NCBI RefSeq assembly: GCF_039522665.1
Contig: NZ_BAAADV010000004.1
Span: forward strand, 1-64,000
Length of the DNA: 64,000 bases
Reading direction: 5' to 3'
From: Natronoarchaeum mannanilyticum
Lineage (GTDB): Archaea > Halobacteriota > Halobacteria > Halobacteriales > Natronoarchaeaceae
Shown: piece by piece, positions 16,500 to 25,138 of the stretch
Layout of the letters: each line of letters opens with the position of its first letter
Numbering within the stretch: position 1 is the stretch's first letter
Translations under genes and position numbers: made by a program
Notes under the pieces: generated by a model
What the model was told of the DNA's origin: nothing
The model's database searches: none
The model's input: the letters and a program-made list of their open reading frames with translations, nothing else

Positions 16500-18083
16500 T
16501 CAGGCCAGGCGGGCCAGCAGCGACCGCAGCCAGCCCGCGGTGGCGCGGGCGTACCGCAGGCCGACGAAGCTCCGTTCGTCATCCTGTCGCTCGTCGAGAT
16601 CGGCATCGTCGTCCTGTCGCTCATCGTGGCCGTCATCGTCAGCCCGCCCGTCCTCCGGCGTCGTATCGTCGTCCTTGTTCGAGGTAGCCGCGCCCGACTC
16701 GGACGTCTCCAACGGGACCCACGCCTGTTCGTCGTCCTCGCCGCCCTCGCTCCACTCGACGCCGGCGTCGTCCGACGCGTTCAGCGCGAGCCGCGGCGAG
16801 GAATCGCTCGACGGCTCCTCGTCGCTCTCGGTTTGCGCTTCGGCGTCTCGGTGAGACGATGTCGGTGCGGCGGCGGGTTCATCCCGAGTTTCGGCATCAT
16901 CGAGCGAATCGACCGTCGTCCCGCTTCCCGTTCCCGAATCTACCTCGTCCGCGGCCGACAACAGCGCGTCAACCTCGGCCGCCAGGCCGGGGTCGAGGCC
17001 GTCCTCCGTCGGCTCGGCGTCCTCGTTCGCCGCGAGCCCGTCGTCCGTCGCGAACCCGTCGTCGTCCATCTCGAACTCGTCGTCCGTCTGAGCGTCGTCC
17101 GCGATCGAATCGGGATCGGCGCCCGGCGCATCGTCATCGAAGAGGCCGTCATCGGATTCGTCCTCGAACAGCCCGTCAGTCGACTCGGTGAGGTCGACGG
17201 CCGACTCGTCCGTCACTTCCCCTGCTTCGTCCGGCGTTTCGGCGGTCGACGATCCCTCGTTCACCTCGTCGGCCACGTCGGCGAACAGGTTCAACACGGC
17301 GTCGTCGTCCGGTCGCAGGTCTTCGGCGTCCTCGTCCGGCGAGTGCTCGTCCGGTTCGGGGACGGCGTCCGCCTCCTCGTCGGCGTCGGCCGTCTCCCAG
17401 TCCCCGGGGAACACGGCGTCGGGGTCGACCTCGGTCTCGGCGGCGACGTCCGGCGCGTCGTCCCCCTCGAACGTCGCGTAGTCGAGGTCGTCGCTGACCT
17501 GCGAGACGATCTCGTCGACGCCCTCGTCGGACACCGTCGTCGCCGGGCCGCCGCCCGAGAGCGTGCCGAAGCCGTCGTCGCTCGACGACGATCCGGGCGG
17601 TGCGTCGGTCTGATCGTCGCCCGTGATCGTCTCGTCGTCCGCGCGCGCCGCGTCGCCCGCAACGTCGTCCGCGTCGTCGCCGCGATCCGGCGTCTCGGCT
17701 TCCAGCTTCTCGAACACCTCGTCGATCCCCTCCTGCGAGACGGTCGTCGTCGGACCGCCGCCGACGAGCCCACCGCTCGCCTCGCTGTCGGCGTCGTCGG
17801 ACTCGCCGTGCGATTCTCGCTCGGCGGCGTCGCGCTCGCCGCCGGCGTCGCTCTCTCTGCCGCCGTCGTCGGTCGCGCTCCCGTCGCCGTCGAGTTCCGC
17901 CAGTACGTCGTCGACGCTTTCCGCCGAGACGTGCTGGTGCGGCCCGCTCTCGCGCAACCGCTCGACGACGGCGGCGGTGTCCTCCGCTTCGGCGTCGGCC
18001 AGTAGGTCTACCGGGTCGTCGTCCGCCGGACTCCCCCCGAAGCCGTCGGCGTCGCCCTCGATCCCCCGTTCGTTGTCAACCAT
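16500..18083 (-). CDS. long acidic protein with three GPTTTVS-type repeats
   Basis: 527 residues, extremely rich in Asp, Glu, Ser and Ala, mostly predicted disordered, with no enzyme signature. Three copies of one segment stand out: SGPHQHVSAESVDDVLAEL (residues 46-64), GGGPTTTVSQEGIDEVFEKL (108-127) and GGGPATTVSDEGVDEIVSQV (177-196). Each is a short polar turn plus a helix and looks like a docking motif. The last 24 residues are basic and amphipathic (RYARATAGWLRSLLARLA), a possible membrane or DNA anchor. ATG 18083 has a TATA-like TTTTAATATGG about 30 nt upstream. Function unknown; a scaffold role is only a guess. Confidence 0.75.
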   Translation of the reverse strand: MVDNERGIEGDADGFGGSPADDDPVDLLADAEAEDTAAVVERLRESGPHQHVSAESVDDVLAELDGDGSATDDGGRESDAGGERDAAERESHGESDDADSEASGGLVGGGPTTTVSQEGIDEVFEKLEAETPDRGDDADDVAGDAARADDETITGDDQTDAPPGSSSSDDGFGTLSGGGPATTVSDEGVDEIVSQVSDDLDYATFEGDDAPDVAAETEVDPDAVFPGDWETADADEEADAVPEPDEHSPDEDAEDLRPDDDAVLNLFADVADEVNEGSSTAETPDEAGEVTDESAVDLTESTDGLFEDESDDGLFDDDAPGADPDSIADDAQTDDEFEMDDDGFATDDGLAANEDAEPTEDGLDPGLAAEVDALLSAADEVDSGTGSGTTVDSLDDAETRDEPAAAPTSSHRDAEAQTESDEEPSSDSSPRLALNASDDAGVEWSEGGEDDEQAWVPLETSESGAATSNKDDDTTPEDGRADDDGHDERQDDDADLDERQDDERSFVGLRYARATAGWLRSLLARLA

Positions 18084-18160
18084 CCTCTATCGAATGGGAC
18101 GTGAGCGACAACCATATTAAAAATATTCATCAAACGAAATAAACGTCCGACGGTCGGCCG

Positions 18161-19786
18161 TCAGCGCTCGTCGACCGGCACGGCGACCAGCGCCATGTCG
18201 TCGTCCGGAACGACCTCCGAGAGCGTTCGATCGATCGCCGACCAGGAGTCGGGGCGGTACGCGTCGACGTCGAAGCTGTCCGCGAACGTGGCGAAATCCG
18301 GGTTCGTGAACTGGGTCCCGTAGTCACCGCCGCCGTGGGCGTGTTGCTGGCGGGCGATCGAGCCGAACTCGCGGTTCTCGAACACCAGCACCGTGAAGCC
18401 GCAATCGAGCCGTCGGGCGGTCTCCAGGTCCGATGCGTTCATCATGAACCCGCCGTCGCCGGTCGCGGCGACGACGTTCGCGTCGCTGGCGAGGTCCGCC
18501 GCGATCGCGCCCGGGAGGGCGATCCCCATCGTCGCTAGGCCGTTCGAGATCACGCAGGTGTTGGGATCGTACGTCGGGAACCGGCGCGCGAGCACGCCCT
18601 TGTGGTGGCCGACGTCCGAGACGAGCACGTCCTCGTCGGCCATCGCGTCGCGGAGCAGCGGGACGAGCCGCTCGACGGTGAGCGGCGCGTCGTCGGCCGG
18701 ATGCTCGGTCGCGGCCGCGTGGACCTCCTCGCGGATCTCGGTCCACCACTCGTCGTCGAAGTCCAGATCGGCGTCGCTGGCCAGCCGGTCCAGCGCGGCG
18801 TCGATGTCGCCGACGACCTCCACGTCGGGGTTGTAGTGTCGCGAGACGTCGGCCGACGCGGTGTCGACGTGGACGATCGAGCGATCCAGATCGGGGTTCC
18901 AGTCGACCGGCTCGTGCTCGGCGACGTCGTAGCCCGCCGCGACGACGCAGTCCGCCCGCTCGACGGCGGCGTACTGCTCGTCGACGCCGGAGGCGAGCGT
19001 GTACAGCGAGCGCTCGTCGGCGTCCGACACCGCGCCCTTGCCCATGTACGTCGCGGCGACGGGGATCCCGGTGTCGTCGACGAACGACCGAAGCGCGGGC
19101 GCGGCTCGCGTCCGGAGGACGCCGTTGCCGGCCAGCACGAGCGGTCGCTCGGCGGCTTCGAGCAACTCGGCGGCGGCGTCGATCGTCTCCTCGTCGGGAG
19201 CCGGCAGCGAGACGGGTTCGCGCCGGGCGAGCGGTTCGTCGTCGACCGTCTCGCCGGCCACGTCGTAGGGAAGTTCGAGGTGGGTCGGACCCGGCTTCTC
19301 GCGCTCGGCGCACCGGAATGCCTTGCGAACCGCCTCGGCGGCGAACGCGGCGTCGTCGATCTGGGCGTTCCACTTCGTGACGCTGTCGAACAGCGACACG
19401 ACGTCTATTGCCTGGTGGCTCTCGCGCTGGATGCGCTCGCGGCGGCCCTGCCCGGTGATCGCCACGAGCGGGCTCTTGTCGAGGTAGGCGTCCGCGACGC
19501 CGGTCAGCAGGTTCGTCGCGCCGGGACCGAGCGTTCCCAGGCAGACCCCGGCGTCCCCGGTCAATCGACCGTACACGTCCGCGATGAACGCGGCCGCCTG
19601 CTCGTGGCGCACCGGGACGAACTCGATGTCTGAGTCGCCGAGCGCGAACAGCAGCTCGGTCGTCTCCTCGCCGGGAATGCCGAACACGTGCTCGACGTCC
19701 TCGGCTTCGAGGCAGTCGACGATCAGGCGGGCGGTGGTGTCCTCGCTCGCGGCGGCGTCATCCGTGGCGGTGGCGTCGTCGCTCAT
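18161..19786 (-). CDS. thiamine-pyrophosphate enzyme, acetolactate synthase-like
   Basis: 541-residue TPP-dependent enzyme of the acetolactate synthase/pyruvate oxidase family. It has the catalytic Glu in VRHEQAAAFIADVYGRLTG, the TPP-binding GDGGFMMNASDLETARR and a central FAD/nucleotide-like domain. It is distinct from the ilvB of this window: no small subunit follows, and its stop-to-start gap to the upstream aldehyde dehydrogenase is 3 nt, so the pair form one operon. A catabolic 2-oxoacid decarboxylase or ligase feeding or using an aldehyde is plausible; acetolactate synthesis is not certain. Confidence 0.82.
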   Translation of the reverse strand: MSDDATATDDAAASEDTTARLIVDCLEAEDVEHVFGIPGEETTELLFALGDSDIEFVPVRHEQAAAFIADVYGRLTGDAGVCLGTLGPGATNLLTGVADAYLDKSPLVAITGQGRRERIQRESHQAIDVVSLFDSVTKWNAQIDDAAFAAEAVRKAFRCAEREKPGPTHLELPYDVAGETVDDEPLARREPVSLPAPDEETIDAAAELLEAAERPLVLAGNGVLRTRAAPALRSFVDDTGIPVAATYMGKGAVSDADERSLYTLASGVDEQYAAVERADCVVAAGYDVAEHEPVDWNPDLDRSIVHVDTASADVSRHYNPDVEVVGDIDAALDRLASDADLDFDDEWWTEIREEVHAAATEHPADDAPLTVERLVPLLRDAMADEDVLVSDVGHHKGVLARRFPTYDPNTCVISNGLATMGIALPGAIAADLASDANVVAATGDGGFMMNASDLETARRLDCGFTVLVFENREFGSIARQQHAHGGGDYGTQFTNPDFATFADSFDVDAYRPDSWSAIDRTLSEVVPDDDMALVAVPVDER

Positions 19787-19789
19787 CGG

Positions 19790-21184
19790 TCACTCCGTGG
19801 CGACGTCGTCGGGACCGCCGGCCGGCTGGACCCAGACGGTCTTGCGGTTGACGAACTCGCGGATGCCCATGTGGGCCAGCTCCCGGCCGTAGCCCGAGTC
19901 CTTGATGCCGCCGAACGGGAGCCGGGGGTCGGACTTGACAAGTTCGTTGACGTACGTCAGCCCGGCCTCGATCTCGCGGGCGACTCGCTCGCCCCGGTCG
20001 AGATCCTCGGTCCAGATCGAGGCGCCGAGGCCGAGGTGGTGATCGTTCGCGAGTTCGATCGCCTCCTCGACGTCGTCGACCCGGAACAGCGCCGCGGCGG
20101 GACCGAACACCTCCTCGGCTGCCATCGGCGCGTCTCTCGGAACGTCGGTGACGACGGTCGGCGGGTAGAACGCGCCCTCTCGGTCGAGCGGCTCGCCGCC
20201 ACATTGGATCGTCGCGCCGGCGTCCTCGGTGTCGGTGACCTGCTGGTGGAGATCCTCCATGAGATCCTCGCGGGCCTGCGGGCCGACGTCGGTGTCCTCG
20301 TCCATCGGATCGCCGACCGTAAGGTCCTGCATCTGCTCGACGAAGCGCTCCTCGAACTCGTCGTACACGTCGTCGTGAACGATGAATCGCTTCGCGGCGA
20401 TACAGGACTGGCCGGAGTTGAGCGTCCGCGCCTGGACGCCGGTCTCGATCGCGGCGTCGAGATCGGCGTCGTCGAGTACGACGAACGGGTCGCTGCCGCC
20501 GAGTTCGAGGACGTGCTTTTTCAGATTCTTGCCGGCGGTCTGGCCGACCGATCGGCCGGCGCCCTCGCTGCCGGTGAGCGTCACCGCCCGAATCCGGTCG
20601 TCGGCGATCACGTCGTCGATCCGGTCGGAGCCGATCAGCAGCGTCGACAGCGCGCCGTCCGGCACGCCCGCCTGCGAGAAGATGTCCTCGATCGCGAGCG
20701 CGCAGCCGGGCACGTTCGAGGCGTGCTTGAGCACGCTCGTGTTGCCCGCCGCCAGCGACGGCGCGGCGAAGCGGAACACCTGCCAGAACGGGAAGTTCCA
20801 CGGCATGATCGACAGAACTGGCCCGAGCGGCTCGTAGGACACGAACGTCTTCGACTCGGGTTCGCTGCCGATCACCTCGTCCTGCAGGTGCTCGCCGGCG
20901 CGCTCGGCGTAGTAGTCGCAGGCCCACGCGCACTTCTCGACCTCCGCGCGGGCCTCCGTGACCGGCTTGCCCATCTCGCGGGTCATCAGCTCGGCGTACT
21001 CGTCGACGTTCTCCCGGAGCACGTCGGCTGCGTTCTCCAGGATCTCCTGGCGCTGCGAGACGGTGGCGTCGCCCCACGCCGGCGCCGCCTCCGCCGCGGC
21101 GTCGAGCCGCCGCTCGACGTCGTCCTCGTCGTGCGTCTCGTACTCCTCGATTACCTCGCCCGTAGCCGGGTTGGTGCTCTGCAT
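19790..21184 (-). CDS. NAD(P)-dependent aldehyde dehydrogenase, succinate-semialdehyde type
   Basis: 464-residue aldehyde dehydrogenase. Key motifs are MPWNFPFWQVFRFAAPSLAA, LTGSEGAGRSVG, the catalytic Glu in LELGGSDP and catalytic Cys in NSGQSCIAAKR; the opening QSTNPATGEVI resembles GabD-type succinate-semialdehyde dehydrogenases. The start is ATG 21184, where the family begins; the longer frame would add 14 residues. It is first in a two-gene operon with the TPP enzyme, 3 nt away. The substrate is inferred only from subfamily resemblance. Confidence 0.87.
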   Translation of the reverse strand: MQSTNPATGEVIEEYETHDEDDVERRLDAAAEAAPAWGDATVSQRQEILENAADVLRENVDEYAELMTREMGKPVTEARAEVEKCAWACDYYAERAGEHLQDEVIGSEPESKTFVSYEPLGPVLSIMPWNFPFWQVFRFAAPSLAAGNTSVLKHASNVPGCALAIEDIFSQAGVPDGALSTLLIGSDRIDDVIADDRIRAVTLTGSEGAGRSVGQTAGKNLKKHVLELGGSDPFVVLDDADLDAAIETGVQARTLNSGQSCIAAKRFIVHDDVYDEFEERFVEQMQDLTVGDPMDEDTDVGPQAREDLMEDLHQQVTDTEDAGATIQCGGEPLDREGAFYPPTVVTDVPRDAPMAAEEVFGPAAALFRVDDVEEAIELANDHHLGLGASIWTEDLDRGERVAREIEAGLTYVNELVKSDPRLPFGGIKDSGYGRELAHMGIREFVNRKTVWVQPAGGPDDVATE

Positions 21185-21277
21185 AGTGGGTTCCCCCTCT
21201 AGTTCTACTTTGACGAGGACAAACATCTGGGGGGTGAACTCGCTTGAACCGATCTAATAGCCCTGTCCACAAAAACA

Positions 21278-21287
21278 TTTATGTATA
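21278..21287 (+). promoter_or_regulatory. TATA box of the halocin-like gene
   Basis: TTTATGTATA lies 25 nt upstream of ATG 21308, with a purine-rich AAAAAC (21271-21276) at the BRE position. This spacing supports a leaderless transcript and the choice of the internal ATG. Confidence 0.6.
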
Positions 21288-21307
21288 TATGGAATACATT
21301 AACCTGT

Positions 21308-22261
21308 ATGGGAGAAAATGGTCTCGGATCTGAGATCAAAAATGTAGATGAATCCGGTGAAAACAACCGCTTGGATAGACGGAGCCTGTTAAAAGTTGCC
21401 GGGTCAACCGGTTTGGGGAGTGTAACATTGGCAAGTAATTCTTTCGCGAAAAGTGGGCAAGATAGGACTAAGATACGAAAAGAAGAAACTGATGCAAGCT
21501 TGGATACAGTGAAATCTGCATTAGACACAGAGGAAACGCAAAGAATTCTTAGATCCATAGATAAGTCAAAAATCGAAATGAGGGATAGTTCACAGATCGA
21601 TATATACATTGATGAAAAACAAGTCGGGTATTCATTGAAAATACCGACAGAAAATGGAACGCTCAGCACCACATTTGTTGATTCTGAACTAAAAAAAGCA
21701 GTTGTCGTCCTAGATAGGGATTCCTCAAATAATACCCGACAGCTATCTCGAAACCTTGGGTGGCCCGATGGGACAGATGCCCTACTCGCGTACGAAAAAT
21801 CTTTTGGAACCACCGTCTTTGCTCGGTCAGTTACGGCTGCAGAGAAACAACAGTGTCTTGATTTAATTGGTCGATCAGACGATCCGGTGGCTATTGAAGC
21901 AATTCGACCCCAAAAGGGAGGTTCAGGCGAGTACCGAGTTAGCTATCCGGACGCCACATACTACTTAGGCCATAATATAAATAAAATCAGAGAGAAAGAA
22001 GAAATCGAATCCAGCTCACCAGGTGATATTACAATTAGTGGACATGGGCCGGGATGTGTTGAAACAGGACAGCACTGTCTTGGTGATATTTTGGCATCTG
22101 CGCCTCACTTTGCTGCTATTGGAGTTGGTTGTTCGGTGACTGGGTTGTACTCCCTCGGCTGTATCGTGATAGCGGCAGATCTGCTTTTACCGAACGTCGC
22201 GTTGATTGCCGTTTCCGGTAACTGCTCGTGGGTAGTGAATAATTGCCAGCCTTATCTCTAG
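21308..22261 (+). CDS. Tat-exported precursor with Cys-rich C-terminal peptide, halocin C8-like candidate
   Basis: 317-residue predicted secreted protein. Residues 23-31 (DRRSLLKVA) and the hydrophobic stretch after them form a twin-arginine signal. The middle (about 55-235) is hydrophilic with no known domain. The last 74-78 residues form a compact hydrophobic peptide with six Cys (250, 257, 275, 285, 306, 313) and many Gly, Ala and Val. This architecture, including a DIT-I-type start to the Cys-rich part, recalls halocin C8, whose Tat-exported precursor yields a C-terminal Cys-rich antimicrobial peptide of 76 residues and an N-terminal immunity protein. HalC8 has ten Cys, so identity is not proven. 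The gene is AT-rich and flanked by core genes. ATG 21308 is chosen from its TATA spacing. Confidence 0.6.
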   Translation: MGENGLGSEIKNVDESGENNRLDRRSLLKVAGSTGLGSVTLASNSFAKSGQDRTKIRKEETDASLDTVKSALDTEETQRILRSIDKSKIEMRDSSQIDIYIDEKQVGYSLKIPTENGTLSTTFVDSELKKAVVVLDRDSSNNTRQLSRNLGWPDGTDALLAYEKSFGTTVFARSVTAAEKQQCLDLIGRSDDPVAIEAIRPQKGGSGEYRVSYPDATYYLGHNINKIREKEEIESSSPGDITISGHGPGCVETGQHCLGDILASAPHFAAIGVGCSVTGLYSLGCIVIAADLLLPNVALIAVSGNCSWVVNNCQPYL

Positions 22262-22455
22262 CTCTACACAGAATTACTACGAATGTTTTAATTGTGATAT
22301 ATTCGGCGTATGAGTAGGTGTAGTGCTTAGAGATGATCATAGGGAAAAGGGCGCAGATGGGAACTTTACACTCCAAATCATAGATTCACGAAATCCAATC
22401 GACTGATACAACTTCGGATGAGAAGACGATTTCACTATCAACTCATTAGATAGCG

Positions 22456-22665
22456 TTAATCTCCAAGACCCATCTTATTTCCAATCCAGTACCCAATACC
22501 TGCTATCAACATGGCGATTAGTACAATGAGTATATACGATAGACTAAATATGATCGAAGCTCCGGTATCACCCTCAGATAGGATTACTACCCATACAGCG
22601 CTTCCAACAAATATGAACGCGAACGCGCCGATGGCAGTGCCGATTTTATTCTTTATGCTCTCCAT
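22456..22665 (-). CDS. small two-helix membrane protein beside the halocin-like gene
   Basis: 69 residues from ATG 22665 (MESIKNKIG); two hydrophobic helices at about 10-29 and 36-59 separated by a short polar loop (LSEGDTG), ending GYWIGNKMGLGD. A TTG nine codons upstream is possible, but CTATTTT on the minus strand lies about 28 nt before ATG 22665, as for a leaderless transcript. It converges on the halocin-like gene and shares its AT-rich composition. Small membrane proteins often accompany bacteriocin genes as immunity or export helpers; that role here is a guess. Confidence 0.55.
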   Translation of the reverse strand: MESIKNKIGTAIGAFAFIFVGSAVWVVILSEGDTGASIIFSLSYILIVLIAMLIAGIGYWIGNKMGLGD

Positions 22666-22801
22666 CGGTTTGCAATCATAGTTGCACGCCAAAATAGATT
22701 GTGAACTGCCTCCGAATATAACCTCTCGGGAATATTATCTACTTTTATATGGCCTTGGACGTTCTGAATCGCGGATTTACGAAACGGGAAGTTAACCCCT
22801 C

Positions 22802-24004
22802 TCAGACGCCGTCGCCGCGGTCGGACATCACAGCCTCGCCCGGCCGCGTCATGGCGCCGACGCCGAGCTTGGTGCCGGCGTTGAGGCTCGTGTTGATGCC
22901 GGTCTTGACGCCGTCGGCGAGCACCGTGCCGAGCTTCCGGCGGCCGGTGTCGACCTGCTCGCCCTTGACGGCCATCTGTACTGACTGATCGTCGTGGCGG
23001 AGGTTCGCGACCTTGGTGCCGGCGCCGAGGTTGGCGTCGGCGCCGATGATCGAGTCGCCGACGTAGGATAGGTGCCCCGCGCTCGCGCCCGAGAGCAGGA
23101 TCGAGTTCTTCACCTCGACCGCGTTGCCGACGCGGGCGTCGGGACCGATCACGGTCGCCCCGCGGACGTAGGCGTTCGGCCCGACGTCCGCGCCGGACTG
23201 GATCAAGACGGGCCCTTCGACGTACGCGCCCGACCGGACGCGGGCGCCCTCCTCGACGACCACGTCGCCGTTGAGTGTGGCGCCGTCCTCGATTTCGCCG
23301 TCGAGTCGGCGCGAGCAGTGCTCCAGCAGGCGCTCGTTGGCGTCGAGCACCTCCCACGGACGGCCGACATCGAGCCACGCGCCGTCGTGTTCGACGGCGA
23401 CGACGCGGTCGCCGTCCTCGATCAGCATCTCGATCGAGTCGGTGATCTCGTACTCGCCGCGCTCGCTTCTACCTGTGCGCTCGATGTACTCGAAGATCGC
23501 CGGATCGAACGCGTACAGTCCGAGGTTCGCGAGGTTCGACGGCGGGTCGTCGGGCTTCTCGACGATGTCGACGACGCGGTCGCCGTCGCGTCCGACGACG
23601 CCGTAAGATCGCGGGTCGTCGACGCGCATCGTCGCGATCGCGGTGCTGTCGGCGTTCGCGAGCTTCGCGACCAGCCCGTCGTCGATGACGACGTCGCCGT
23701 TGAGCGCGAGGAACCGCTCGTCGACGTGCGGGTCGGCCTTCCCGATCGCGTGGGCGGTGCCGCGCTGTTCGTCCTGATCGACGTAGGTGATCGGCTTCCC
23801 GCGGTGGGCGTCGCCGAGATGGTCGCGGATCGCATCGGCCTTGTAGCCCACCACCAGCACGTAGCCGTCGACGTGCTCGGCGGCGGCGTCTAACACGTGC
23901 TCGACCAGCGGCTTGCCGGCGACGGGGACCATCGGCTTGGGTCGAGTCGCCGTCAGCGGGCGCATGCGGGTGCCCTCGCCCGCCGCGAGGACGACGGCTT
24001 TCAC
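22802..24004 (-). CDS. bifunctional sugar-1-phosphate nucleotidylyltransferase/acetyltransferase (GlmU-like)
   Basis: 400-residue enzyme with an N-terminal nucleotidyltransferase domain (AAGEGTRMRPLTATRPKP, FLALNGDVVIDDG, VEKPDDPPSNLANLG) and a C-terminal left-handed beta-helix from about residue 235 (RVRSGAYVEGPVLIQSGADV). This layout is that of archaeal GlmU-like proteins that make UDP-GlcNAc or related NDP-sugars and may also N-acetylate the amino sugar. It is divergent from aglJ, which uses such a nucleotide sugar, so supply of donor sugar for N-glycosylation is a natural inference. Confidence 0.83.
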   Translation of the reverse strand: MKAVVLAAGEGTRMRPLTATRPKPMVPVAGKPLVEHVLDAAAEHVDGYVLVVGYKADAIRDHLGDAHRGKPITYVDQDEQRGTAHAIGKADPHVDERFLALNGDVVIDDGLVAKLANADSTAIATMRVDDPRSYGVVGRDGDRVVDIVEKPDDPPSNLANLGLYAFDPAIFEYIERTGRSERGEYEITDSIEMLIEDGDRVVAVEHDGAWLDVGRPWEVLDANERLLEHCSRRLDGEIEDGATLNGDVVVEEGARVRSGAYVEGPVLIQSGADVGPNAYVRGATVIGPDARVGNAVEVKNSILLSGASAGHLSYVGDSIIGADANLGAGTKVANLRHDDQSVQMAVKGEQVDTGRRKLGTVLADGVKTGINTSLNAGTKLGVGAMTRPGEAVMSDRGDGV

Positions 24005-24196
24005 GCCGTCGTCACCTCCGACAGTCGGCTACGCTGCTGCGGTCCGCTTGCTCCAGGTCCGCTCCCTGCGTTCGGTCTCGGTGTCACACTCCAATCTCCG
24101 ACTGCCGGCATGAATACCTTGGCGTATAACACGTCGCTTCCAGAATCGTAAGCGACCAATAACGCTTTTGCACCCGTGGCGTCGAATCCGGGTACG

Positions 24197-25126
24197 ATGG
24201 CCGAGACGGACGTCTGTGTGCTGATCCCGACGCTGGACGAGGCCGCGACCATCGGCGACGTGATCGACGAGTTCCGCGAACTGGGGTACGACAACGTGCT
24301 CGTGGCCGACGGCGGCTCCAGCGACGGCACCCGCGAGATCGCCGAGGACCGCGGCGCGCGGGTGTTCGTCCAGTCCGGCTCGGGCAAGGGCCAGGCCGTC
24401 CGCGAGGCGCTCCGCCGGATCGACGCCGAGTACGTCCTGATGCTCGACGGCGACGGCACCTACCGGCCCGCGGACGCCGAGGCGCTGCTCGAACCGCTCC
24501 GCGAGGGCCGTGCGAGCCACGTGATCGGCGACCGCTTCGCCGAGATGCACCCCGACGCGATGTCCCGGCTCAACCGCGTCGGGAACGGGATCATCAACCG
24601 GGCGTTCTCCGTCGTCCACCACCGCGACCTGGGCGACATCCTCAGCGGCTACCGCGCCTTCACGACCGAGTCGACCGAGCACCTCGATCTCACCGCCGAC
24701 GGGTTCGGCATCGAGACCGAGTTCTCCGTCGAGTGCGTCCGCCACGGGATCGACACGGAGGTCGTCCCGATCCGCTATGATCCCCGCCCGGACGGGTCGG
24801 AGACGAATCTCCATCCGTTCAAGGACGGCGCGACGATCATGCTGACGCTGTACCGGCTCGCGAAGATGAACAACCCGCTGTTTTACTACGGCAGTGTCGG
24901 CGTCACGGCGATCCTGGCTGGCGTGCTGGTCGCGGCCTGGGTCGCGTACCGATACTTCGTCGTCGGGATCAGCCACGAGGTCATGGCGATGCTCTCGGGG
25001 TTCGGCGTGTTGCTGGGCGTGCAGCTGCTCATGTTCGGCGTCCTCTCCGATATGGTCGTCACGCTCCACCGCGAGCAGCGCCAGCGCCTCGAACGGATCG
25101 CCGCTCGGAACGACGACGAGGAGTGA
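24197..25126 (+). CDS. aglJ: AglJ-type dolichyl-phosphate glycosyltransferase
   Basis: Family-2 glycosyltransferase of 309 residues that in Haloferax adds the first hexose to dolichol phosphate for S-layer N-glycosylation. The catalytic domain shows CVLIPTLDEAATIGDVIDEF, VADGGSSDGTREIA, the metal-binding LDGDGTYRPAD and LGDILSGYRAFT. Two C-terminal helices (about 230-255 and 262-287) anchor it in the membrane. ATG 24197 starts the family homology; an AT-rich CAATAACGCTTTTG lies about 30-35 nt upstream. The same strand order near ilv/leu genes occurs in Haloferax as far as I recall. Confidence 0.88.
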   Translation: MAETDVCVLIPTLDEAATIGDVIDEFRELGYDNVLVADGGSSDGTREIAEDRGARVFVQSGSGKGQAVREALRRIDAEYVLMLDGDGTYRPADAEALLEPLREGRASHVIGDRFAEMHPDAMSRLNRVGNGIINRAFSVVHHRDLGDILSGYRAFTTESTEHLDLTADGFGIETEFSVECVRHGIDTEVVPIRYDPRPDGSETNLHPFKDGATIMLTLYRLAKMNNPLFYYGSVGVTAILAGVLVAAWVAYRYFVVGISHEVMAMLSGFGVLLGVQLLMFGVLSDMVVTLHREQRQRLERIAARNDDEE

Positions 25127-25138
25127 TCGGACGGCGGC

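Larger units (their letters stand above)
21245..22790. other. AT-rich island (probable transferred DNA)
   Basis: Base composition falls sharply between the aldehyde dehydrogenase promoter and the nucleotidyltransferase gene, with ATA, TTA, AGA and AAA codons that are almost absent elsewhere in the window. The segment holds the halocin-like precursor and a small membrane protein facing it. No transposase, integrase or clear terminal repeats are visible. The gaps 22262-22455 and 22693-22801 inside it contain only promoter-like A/T-rich sequence. Confidence 0.7.

Noticed and set aside
21205-21813. 202-codon frame opposite the halocin-like gene
   Set aside because: No promoter at its start and no recognisable domain; the plus-strand gene has a Tat signal and a well-placed TATA box.
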